From positions 1 through 12,293 of the forward strand of contig JAIWOG010000138.1 in NCBI GenBank assembly GCA_020217035.1: DNA of 12,293 nucleotides, in the 5' to 3' direction. Positions 1 through 5,751 of the stretch are shown piece by piece; position 1 is the stretch's first letter; every line of letters starts with the position of its first letter. The notes under the pieces are model-generated. The model was not told where the DNA came from. It did no database searches and worked only from the letters and a program-made list of their open reading frames with translations. The position numbers and the translations under genes are program-made. The stretch comes from Magnetospirillum sp. Lineage in GTDB: Bacteria > Pseudomonadota > Alphaproteobacteria > Rhodospirillales > Magnetospirillaceae.

Positions 1-4
1 TTTT

Positions 5-268
5 TTATTCTTCCGTATACTCAAGCAAGGGCGGTGTGTCGTCGCCGGGTGGTAGGGCCAAATCTTCGTCGCGATTTTTTGCCCGTGTTATCAGCCGGAT
101 GATGTCCTTGACCTCGTTGATAAGAGGCTTGGCGTTTTCAGCAAATTTTCCAGCATAAGTGGAAACCTCAACCAATATGCCGAAGACGTGGTCACTACGT
201 GTCCCAGCTCTTTCGATTTCCTTTTCGAGCTCAATAATTTTATTGATTAGAGCGTTCTTTTTTTCTCG
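5..268 (-). pseudogene. Out-of-frame C-terminal continuation of the hypothetical gene at 247-708
   Basis: On the minus strand this frame is open from just after a TGA at 271-269 down to a TAA at 7-5, about 88 codons, with no ATG or GTG start. It lies in the -1 frame relative to the gene at 247-708 and overlaps its end. The join falls at seven A's (258-264). Joined there, the product would be about 234 residues and would run from DIDEKK straight into NALINKIIELEKEIERAG, a helical, coiled-coil-like stretch. An amphipathic helical segment and an acidic, proline-rich tail ending in LLEYTEE follow. The sequence looks protein-like, with charged helices and no stops, and reads as one chain with the upstream part. 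The join resembles uncharacterised helical proteins I recall from other alphaproteobacteria, but I cannot verify this. It could be a pseudogene remnant, a product made by slippage, or a sequencing error. A separate gene starting at an internal TTG is less likely. Confidence 0.6.
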
Positions 269-708
269 TCAATGTCAGATGATGTAATGATTATCTTTAT
301 TTTATCGACATGTTGCCGGAGGATGTTTTTTTCTGAGTCACGGAGTTTGGCCCATCCGACGAAATTGTTGTCGCCAGATGCAATGGCCGCCACTTTCTGA
401 AATAATATATTTGATTTGTGTCTACCTATTATTGAAACCGCAGTATCTTCTGTTGTTGAGAAGACACTTTCAATTTGTTCCGTGTTAAAGGATGATATGT
501 AATCTATATCTGGAGTGTATTCATCTGGGTAGTGTGTTGTTACCCATGCGGAAATACAAACGATGAATTCTTCAATAGACGACCTTCGGTCAACCTTGCT
601 TGCGTAGGTCACTCTTTCGCGCAGCTTCTTGTAAAGTACCTCTAAACCTTGAGTGGGGTCAGGTGGTAACGAAGCAAGGATGCTGTCTAGGTCATTTAAT
701 TCAGGCAT
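247..708 (-). CDS. Hypothetical protein, low-GC, apparently ended early by a frameshift
   Basis: This 153-residue product is of unrecognised family. The start at 708 is chosen because an AGAGG Shine-Dalgarno sequence lies about 8 nt upstream and a promoter-like element lies at 738-766; the open frame extends further upstream but only as a shadow of the neighbouring gene. The protein is soluble, with no signal peptide or membrane segment. It has an acidic N-terminus, aromatic residues in the middle (WVTTHYPDEY) and a charged C-terminal helix (NILRQHVDKIKIIITSS). Its last three residues, RTL, come after a run of seven A's, and the adjacent -1 frame (5-268) carries a plausible continuation, so the stop at 249-247 may not be the natural end. 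Composition differs from the dsr genes: by hand count GC is 28% in 241-300 and 43% in 541-600, against 67% in 7921-7980. It also uses the AT-rich Ile codon ATA. Acquisition by transfer is likely; function is unknown. Confidence 0.65.
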   Translation of the reverse strand: MPELNDLDSILASLPPDPTQGLEVLYKKLRERVTYASKVDRRSSIEEFIVCISAWVTTHYPDEYTPDIDYISSFNTEQIESVFSTTEDTAVSIIGRHKSNILFQKVAAIASGDNNFVGWAKLRDSEKNILRQHVDKIKIIITSSDIDEKKRTL

Positions 709-737
709 GACATTACCTCTGGTGACGCAACCAGAAG

Positions 738-766
738 ATAATAGTTCTGTGCTGGTGAATTCGCAA
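738..766 (-). promoter_or_regulatory. Sigma-70-type promoter candidate for the gene at 247-708
   Basis: On the minus strand TTGCGA (766-761) is followed by a 17-bp spacer and TATTAT (743-738). This matches 4 of 6 and 5 of 6 consensus bases at the ideal spacing. Transcription would begin near 731, about 20 nt before the ATG at 708, with the AGAGG ribosome-binding site between. The element lies just past the stop codon of the 774-1940 gene, so the low-GC gene probably has its own transcription start. This is a sequence match only. Confidence 0.5.
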
Positions 767-773
767 TGCGTGC

Positions 774-1940
774 CTACTCTTTTGTAGGCGCCTTGTCCTG
801 GACGCCTTCCAGCGCACCCAGCATCTCGGTGCGCTGGCCTTCGTCGGTGACCACCGTTTCCAAGGTGCTGTCCAGCCAGCTTTCGATGGTGCGCTTCATT
901 TCCTCGTGGGTGCCGGCCAGGGGTGGTTCCTTGGCGACGCGCTTGGCCATGCCTTCCACCACCCAGGTCTGGCATTGGGTCCCCAGCACTTGGCGGTAAC
1001 GGGCCGGGCCGAACTTGCCGTAGACGGTGAACAGGTAAAGCGTGAACTTGCGGATGTCGTCGCCCAAGACCGGCATCAGCAGCTTCAGCGCCGCCGGGCT
1101 GGTGGCCGCCACCAGTGACACCGCCTTGCGCATCTCGGCGGTGTCGTGGCCGGGGAACAAAGCCGCCATGCGCATCTTCTGGCAGACGTTCCACAGCACT
1201 TCGGCGTTGATGTTGTCGGATGCGGCGCTCATCAGGCGGTGGGCGTCGGACAGCAGCAGCGGCAACTTGCCGTCCACCAAGGCGCTTTCGGTGGCGTAGT
1301 CGGACAGCAGTTGGACCTTCAAGGGATCGCGGTACTCCAGCAGTTTTTCGCCCAAGGAATTGACCAGTTGCGGCGACAGCGTCGAATAAGCCGGGATCAG
1401 CGGCACTTGCCATTCATAGCGCAGCAAGTCGCGCATGGCGGCGTACAGCTTGTCGCCGGCGCTGGGCTGTGGCTTGCGGCGCACCGGCGCCGGCGGATCG
1501 GCCAGTCCCAGGCTCATGCCCAGGGAACGCCAGAAACCGATTTGCGGCTGGCGCAGCGGGCGGAACTTGGGGGCTTTCAGCCGCTTCTTGAAATAGCGCC
1601 GGGCGCAGGCGCGAACCACCAGGGCGACCACGTCGGAAAGCGTGCGGCCGCACCACAAGGGGTCTTCGTCGTTGGCCGGCAACTGGCGTTGCGGCGTGGT
1701 CAACACGTCCTTGAACAATTCGGGATTGGCCCGCAGCACCCGGAACGCCTGTTCCAGCAAGATGGGGTCGGCCATCACGTGGTCGTAGACTTTATCCTCG
1801 GGTACCAGGGCCAGGACCGGCATGGAATCCTTCAGGATGGCCGCCACTTCCCTGCGCAGCAAGGTGCGGATGGTCTCGACCGGTTGCGCGGGGGGAACCA
1901 GGGACGGCAGGGCGAGTGTGGGGGTGGCGACGGCACTCAT
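774..1940 (-). CDS. Hypothetical protein, 388 aa, unknown family
   Basis: I do not recognise this protein. The frame is open from 2051, but the first 37 residues would be encoded by AT-rich intergenic DNA containing a promoter-like site, so the ATG at 1940 (MSAVATPTLALP) is preferred although its Shine-Dalgarno is weak. The N-terminal 20 or so residues are proline-rich, and most of the rest appears alpha-helical. A basic patch near residues 120-175 (RRYFKKRLKAPKFRPLRQP, then VRRKPQP) separates two helical regions. There is no signal peptide, clear membrane segment, metal-binding motif or known catalytic signature. GC content matches the dsr genes, so it looks native to the genome. It lies downstream of the diguanylate cyclase on the same strand but is separated by 123 bp with a likely promoter, so it is probably transcribed separately. 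A role in signalling would be speculation. Confidence 0.7.
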   Translation of the reverse strand: MSAVATPTLALPSLVPPAQPVETIRTLLRREVAAILKDSMPVLALVPEDKVYDHVMADPILLEQAFRVLRANPELFKDVLTTPQRQLPANDEDPLWCGRTLSDVVALVVRACARRYFKKRLKAPKFRPLRQPQIGFWRSLGMSLGLADPPAPVRRKPQPSAGDKLYAAMRDLLRYEWQVPLIPAYSTLSPQLVNSLGEKLLEYRDPLKVQLLSDYATESALVDGKLPLLLSDAHRLMSAASDNINAEVLWNVCQKMRMAALFPGHDTAEMRKAVSLVAATSPAALKLLMPVLGDDIRKFTLYLFTVYGKFGPARYRQVLGTQCQTWVVEGMAKRVAKEPPLAGTHEEMKRTIESWLDSTLETVVTDEGQRTEMLGALEGVQDKAPTKE

Positions 1941-1990
1941 GATCTTGTCCACACAATGGGGGGCAAGACCAAGATGAACCGATTTTAAAC

Positions 1991-2018
1991 AGAATACAAC
2001 AAATGGTGTTATTGTAAA
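1991..2018 (-). promoter_or_regulatory. Sigma-70-type promoter candidate for the gene at 774-1940
   Basis: On the minus strand TTTACA (2018-2013) is followed by a 16-bp spacer and TATTCT (1996-1991), matching 5 of 6 and 4 of 6 consensus bases. The site sits in the only AT-rich gap between GC-rich genes here. Transcription would start near 1984 and leave a leader of about 44 nt before the ATG at 1940. The AT-rich background raises the chance of a spurious match. Confidence 0.4.
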
Positions 2019-2030
2019 AATTCGCAAACA

Positions 2031-2062
2031 ATCAATAATAATTTGCGTCAAATTTTATTGAT
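2031..2062. repeat. AT-rich imperfect palindrome after the diguanylate cyclase gene
   Basis: A 14-nt left arm (2031-2044) and a 13-nt right arm (2050-2062) are inverted copies differing by one bulged base, around the 5-nt centre GCGTC. The arms are made almost entirely of A and T, very unlike the surrounding GC-rich genes. The element begins 1 bp beyond the stop codon of the diguanylate cyclase gene (2064) and lies upstream of the promoter candidate for 774-1940. It could be an operator, a protein-binding site or a weak transcript-end hairpin. There is no uridine tract, so an ordinary intrinsic terminator is not supported. Confidence 0.5.
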
Positions 2063-2063
2063 T

Positions 2064-3311
2064 TCATTCCAGCCAGCACACGCGGTTGCGGCCTTCCTGC
2101 TTGGCGCGGTAAAGCTGGCGGTCGGCTTCGGCGATCAGTCCGTCCAGTCCCTGCGTCGGGTCGCTGGCGACCCCGATGCTGGCGCTCAGGCTGATCGGCT
2201 TGCCGCCGAAATCCAACCGCATCTCGTTGATGCGGCTGCGCAGCCGATCGAAATAGGAATCGCGTTTGTCGGCGGACAGGTTGAAAGCCAGGACACAGAA
2301 TTCCTCGCCGCCGAAACGGGCCACCAAATCAGTTTGGCGACAATCCGCTTGCAGCATCTTGGCCACGGCGATCAGGGCGGAATCGCCGGCCTCGTGGCCG
2401 TGGGTGTCGTTGATGGCCTTGAAATGGTCCAGGTCGATCAATCCCAGCGACACTTCGGCCTGCCCGCGCAGCGCGGCGGCGACCAGCGGCTGGGCCCGTT
2501 CGAAGAAGGCGCGGCGGTTGGGCACGCCGGTCAGGAAGTCGGTGGTGGCGGCGGCCTTCAACTGGTCCACCTGTTCCAGCAGGTCGATGTTCATGGCGAT
2601 GCGGCAGAAGAATTCCTCGCGCAGGAACGGCTTGTTCAGGAAGTCGTTGGCGCCGCTTTTGATGAACTTGGCCGACAGCGTGCTGGACCCTGACGACGAC
2701 ACCCCCAGCACCGCCACCTGGTCACGCCGCCAGGTGCGGCGGATGGCCTTGATCAACTGGAAGCCGTCCATCACCGGCATGTGGTAGTCGGTGATCACCA
2801 GACGGATGTTGTCGGTGTCGGCCAGGCGTTGCAGGGCCTGTTCGCCGTTGGTGGCTTCCACCACCTGGAACTGGTACAGCGACAAAAGGTCGGCCATGTA
2901 CTTGCGCGACGTGGTGGCGTCGTCCACCACCATGGCGCGGATGGTGCGGTTGTGGTCCAGGCGATGGACCAAGGACGCCAGGTAGTCCAGGCTGCTGGGA
3001 TCGTCCTTGACCACATAGTCGATGACCCGCTTGGACAGAACCCGGTCGCGGGTGTCCTCGGAATAATTGCCGGTGAACACCACCGAAGGGATGGAGTGGG
3101 AAATGGCCAGGTCCACCACCTCGCCCTCGGGGCCGTCGGGCAGGAACAGATCCAGCAGCGCCATGAAGATTTCGTCGCGGCGTGTGGCCAGGATGGCGCG
3201 GGTCTCGGCGATCGAGGCGGCACCGATCACCTGAAATCCAGCCGCACGCAGTTTCGACGTCAGCACCGACAGGAAAAACTTGGAATCGTCGACGACAAGG
3301 ATGGTTGTCAT
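2064..3311 (-). CDS. PleD-like response regulator diguanylate cyclase (REC-REC-GGDEF)
   Basis: This 415-residue cytoplasmic protein should make cyclic di-GMP from two GTP when its receiver domains are activated. REC1 spans about residues 3-120, with acidic pair D8/D9, phosphoacceptor D54, T80 and K102. REC2 spans about 126-245, with D130/D131, phosphoacceptor D175 in ITDYHMPVMDG, S205 and K227. The GGDEF domain spans about 255-415, with GGEEF at 334-338. RQTD at 325-328, five residues before GGEEF, fits the inhibitory RxxD site, so product feedback is expected. Both receivers keep phosphorylation residues, whereas REC2 of Caulobacter PleD is degenerate. The ATG at 3311 starts MTTILVVDDS, the normal beginning of a receiver; the open frame upstream to 3395 is not receiver-like. 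It follows dsrP by 90 bp on the same strand with no clear terminator, so read-through from the dsr operon is possible. No histidine kinase partner is in the window. Confidence 0.9.
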   Translation of the reverse strand: MTTILVVDDSKFFLSVLTSKLRAAGFQVIGAASIAETRAILATRRDEIFMALLDLFLPDGPEGEVVDLAISHSIPSVVFTGNYSEDTRDRVLSKRVIDYVVKDDPSSLDYLASLVHRLDHNRTIRAMVVDDATTSRKYMADLLSLYQFQVVEATNGEQALQRLADTDNIRLVITDYHMPVMDGFQLIKAIRRTWRRDQVAVLGVSSSGSSTLSAKFIKSGANDFLNKPFLREEFFCRIAMNIDLLEQVDQLKAAATTDFLTGVPNRRAFFERAQPLVAAALRGQAEVSLGLIDLDHFKAINDTHGHEAGDSALIAVAKMLQADCRQTDLVARFGGEEFCVLAFNLSADKRDSYFDRLRSRINEMRLDFGGKPISLSASIGVASDPTQGLDGLIAEADRQLYRAKQEGRNRVCWLE

Positions 3312-3401
3312 GGCTTGTGGCCAAGGCCCTTTCGACCGGATGCGCCCCTGTGCGGAATTTAACACAAGGGGGGGCGCGGCGACCAGAGGGCGCACAGGAG
3401 A

Positions 3402-4640
3402 TTATTGCGCGGCGTGTGGTTCGCCTTCGGCGTCGAGGACCTCGGCGGTGGCTTCCTCGCCGTCGCCCAAGGACGCCGGCAGGATGCGCAAGGCGCTGGC
3501 GCCGAGCAAGGTGACCAGCAAGGCCAAGGCGAATCCGCCCAGGCCCAGCAGCACTTCCGCCAAGCTGGGGACATAGGACGCCACTTGGCCGTCAGCGAAG
3601 CTGGACGTCGTTTCCATGCCGGGGAACAAGGTCAGCGGGAAGGCTTGGCCACCGATCAGGATGACATAGATTTGCGCCATGCCGCCCAACGCCACCAGGA
3701 TGGCGGCGGCTGCCAGCCGGTCGCGGCTGGCGTCGGGACGCAGCGTCAGGATCAGCGGCAGAACGCCGCCCAACCCCACTTGAACCGCCCAGAACAGCCA
3801 GGTGTGGATGCCGCCGTGCAGCAGGATGAAGGCTTCCACCGGACCACGGTCGGCCTGGTACAGCGCGGTGACGTGCTGGATGGCGACGAAGTACAGGTTG
3901 GCGGCGACGAACAGGCCCAGCAGGCGGCCTTTCTTGCGCAGCAATTCCAGCGACAACGGCCGGTCCAAGGCTTTGCTGGACCCCATCAGGAACAAGATGA
4001 ACAGCGCCAGGCCGAAGGCGAAGGACATGGCGATGAACAAGGGCGCCATCACCGCGGCGTTGTAGGCGTCGCGCGCCATCAGGAAACCAAAGATCGACCC
4101 GGTACCGGTGGTCAGGACCAGCCGCCACAAGAAGGCGGTGATGGCGGCGGGTTTGTAGACCCGCTTCATGCGCCAGTCGATCATCGTCCACAGATAGAAC
4201 CCGACCACGGCGAAGAAGCCGGAATACAAGATGACGTTCCAGGCGAAGATGGATTTGAAGTTGAAATGGGTCATGGCGACGATCAGCCGGTCGGGGCGTC
4301 CCAGGTCGAGGACCAGCACGGCCAGGCCGCCGGCCAGCAGGGCCATGGCCATCAAGGCCGACAGCCGGCCCAAGGGCTGGTAGACCTCGCGCCCGAACAC
4401 CGAACCGATGGAGGCGACGTTCAGCGCCCCCGAAGCGGCGACGATCAGGAAGATGGCGAAGACATGCGGCATGCCCCACACCACCTGGTTGGTCATGCCG
4501 GTGACCCAGTGACCCTGATGTTCCATGTAGAGGACCGAGAGGCCGGCCACGGCGACGACGGCGCCCAGGGCGGCCACCAAGGTCAGCCAGCCCTTGGTCC
4601 AGGCGGGGATCGCCAAGTAATCGACGCGATGGGTGCTCAT
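3402..4640 (-). CDS. dsrP: DsrP, NrfD/PsrC-type integral membrane subunit of DsrMKJOP
   Basis: This 412-residue polytopic membrane protein of the NrfD/PsrC family is the quinone-interacting membrane anchor paired with the ferredoxin subunit DsrO in the DsrMKJOP complex. About ten hydrophobic helices are visible, starting with residues 18-37 and ending with the segment rich in LLGLGGFALALLVTLLG. The C-terminus is a hydrophilic acidic tail (GDGEEATAEVLDAEGE) on the side facing away from the last helix. NrfD-like features include the conserved region with LDLGRPDR near residues 110-117, between helices three and four. The start at 4640 lies 3 nt beyond the dsrO stop codon, so the two are translationally close. 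It is the last dsr gene in the window; the next gene on the strand encodes a diguanylate cyclase, not DsrN. Family assignment is secure from sequence character and position. Confidence 0.93.
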   Translation of the reverse strand: MSTHRVDYLAIPAWTKGWLTLVAALGAVVAVAGLSVLYMEHQGHWVTGMTNQVVWGMPHVFAIFLIVAASGALNVASIGSVFGREVYQPLGRLSALMAMALLAGGLAVLVLDLGRPDRLIVAMTHFNFKSIFAWNVILYSGFFAVVGFYLWTMIDWRMKRVYKPAAITAFLWRLVLTTGTGSIFGFLMARDAYNAAVMAPLFIAMSFAFGLALFILFLMGSSKALDRPLSLELLRKKGRLLGLFVAANLYFVAIQHVTALYQADRGPVEAFILLHGGIHTWLFWAVQVGLGGVLPLILTLRPDASRDRLAAAAILVALGGMAQIYVILIGGQAFPLTLFPGMETTSSFADGQVASYVPSLAEVLLGLGGFALALLVTLLGASALRILPASLGDGEEATAEVLDAEGEPHAAQ

Positions 4641-4643
4641 GGC

Positions 4644-5375
4644 CTAGATCCCCTGATAGCGGATGGCCGGCTCGACGCCCAGATCGGCGCGGATGCGGCT
4701 GGTGGCTTCCTTCGAGATTCGCTGGGAAATCTCGGATTTGGGGTCGTTCAAATCGCCGAACAGCATGGCGGCGCCCCCATCCTTGGAACACGCCTCGACG
4801 CAGGCCGGCTGGCCGCCGGCATCGATGCGGTGGACGCACAAAGTGCAGCTTTCGACGCAGCCCTTGCCGCGCGGATTGTGGTCCTTTTGCCCCGACTGGT
4901 CTTCGTGGGCGAAGGACCGCGCCTTGTAGGGGCAGGCCATCATGCAATAACGGCAGCCGATGCAGATGTGACGGTCCACCAGCACGATGCCGTCGGCCCG
5001 CTTCATGCTGGCCCCCGTCGGGCAGACGTCGACGCAAGGCGGCTTGGCGCAATGTTGGCACATGACCGGCAGCGAATGCTGGTGGCCGGTCTTGGGGTCC
5101 TTCACGTCCACCTTGCGGATGTATTGGGCGTCGGTGGCCGGGCGGTCCAAGGCGGGCAGCCCCATCTCGGTCTTGCAGGCGTCCACGCACGCCGTGCAGA
5201 CGGAACCGCACTTACGGGTGTCGATCAGCAATCCCCAGCGGTTGGCGGCGCTGGCTGGCTGACCGGGGGCGCGGGCCTGGGCGGGCGGCGCGATCAGGGT
5301 CAGGCCAGGGGCGATGGCGACGGCGCCGATGGCCGCGGACTTCAGCAGGTCGCGCCGCGTGGTGTCATGGCTCAT
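4644..5375 (-). CDS. dsrO: DsrO, Tat-exported ferredoxin-like iron-sulfur subunit of DsrMKJOP
   Basis: This 243-residue periplasmic iron-sulfur protein resembles the electron-transfer subunits of the DmsB/HybA type. The N-terminus carries a twin-arginine signal (TTRRDLLKSAA, then a hydrophobic stretch and PPAQARA), so it should be exported folded. Four cysteine groups support up to four [4Fe-4S] clusters: C56/C60/C63/C67, C106/C109/C114/C118, C138/C141/C144/C148, and C177/C180/C192/C196 in the CX2CX11CX3C spacing. It should pass electrons between the triheme DsrJ and the quinone-reactive DsrP. The start at 5375 is fixed by the Tat signal and by its ATGA overlap with the dsrJ stop, indicating coupled translation. 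Upstream in-frame codons to 5795 are shadow sequence inside dsrJ. Nothing is missing from the expected motif set. Confidence 0.93.
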   Translation of the reverse strand: MSHDTTRRDLLKSAAIGAVAIAPGLTLIAPPAQARAPGQPASAANRWGLLIDTRKCGSVCTACVDACKTEMGLPALDRPATDAQYIRKVDVKDPKTGHQHSLPVMCQHCAKPPCVDVCPTGASMKRADGIVLVDRHICIGCRYCMMACPYKARSFAHEDQSGQKDHNPRGKGCVESCTLCVHRIDAGGQPACVEACSKDGGAAMLFGDLNDPKSEISQRISKEATSRIRADLGVEPAIRYQGI

Positions 5376-5749
5376 CGCTTGGCCTCCGCCTGCTGTTGCG
5401 GCGTTGTGGCGTGACAACTGAAGCAATCGATGCTGACCGCCGCGTATTCGTGGCAGGACGCGCAGAACTGGCCGGCCGCGTTGATCGGTTGGGCGTGGCC
5501 GTCCTTGACCTGGGCGTGGCAGGACACGCATTCCTTCAGGCTGTGCTTGGCCCCCCTGATCCCCTGGCGCATGGTGTCGTCGCGCTGGTGTTTCAGGAAG
5601 TCGAAATGATGCCGGCGCATGGTGGCCGGGTCCTCGACGCAATTGCCTTGCGCCTTGGGGAAGCTGGGGCCGGTTTCCCCGGCCCACGCCCCCGACACCA
5701 TGGTCATCAGCCCCAGTACCAGGGCCAGCAGGACAGCCCGCACGCCCAT
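5372..5749 (-). CDS. dsrJ: DsrJ, periplasmic triheme cytochrome c of DsrMKJOP
   Basis: This 125-residue c-type cytochrome begins with a hydrophobic signal or anchor (VRAVLLALVLGLMTMVSGAWA). Three heme-binding CXXCH motifs follow: CVSCH, CASCH and CFSCH. It is thought to exchange electrons with a periplasmic partner as part of DsrMKJOP. C37 in NCVEDP precedes the heme motifs and probably corresponds to the conserved cysteine that serves as an unusual axial ligand of one heme (His/Cys) in Allochromatium vinosum DsrJ; this correspondence is inferred by position. The start at 5749 gives a proper signal sequence and lies 2 nt past the dsrL stop; upstream frame to 5929 is a shadow within dsrL. The stop overlaps the dsrO start. 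The length is close to that expected for the family. Confidence 0.92.
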   Translation of the reverse strand: MGVRAVLLALVLGLMTMVSGAWAGETGPSFPKAQGNCVEDPATMRRHHFDFLKHQRDDTMRQGIRGAKHSLKECVSCHAQVKDGHAQPINAAGQFCASCHEYAAVSIDCFSCHATTPQQQAEAKR

Positions 5750-5751
5750 GC

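Noticed and set aside
1146..1988. 280-codon plus-strand open frame opposite the 774-1940 gene
   Set aside because: G/Q/H-rich shadow translation with no plausible ribosome-binding site or motif.
1941..2051. Upstream start at 2051 for the 388-residue gene
   Set aside because: The added 37 residues come from AT-rich intergenic DNA with a promoter-like site; ATG 1940 fits better.
3341..3394. Inverted repeat after dsrP (3341-3350 with 3384-3394) as a terminator
   Set aside because: The stem has a bulge and a 33-nt loop, and no uridine tract follows; chance pairing in GC-rich DNA is likely.
3312..3395. Upstream start at 3395 for the diguanylate cyclase
   Set aside because: The receiver domain normally begins at MTTILVVDD; the extra 28 residues have no receiver character.
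3592..5211. 539-codon minus-strand frame overlapping dsrP and dsrO
   Set aside because: Arginine- and glycine-rich shadow of the correct frames, with no family features.
3405..5414. 669-codon plus-strand open frame opposite dsrP and dsrO
   Set aside because: Low-complexity Q/G/H/D-rich translation, antisense to two well-supported genes.
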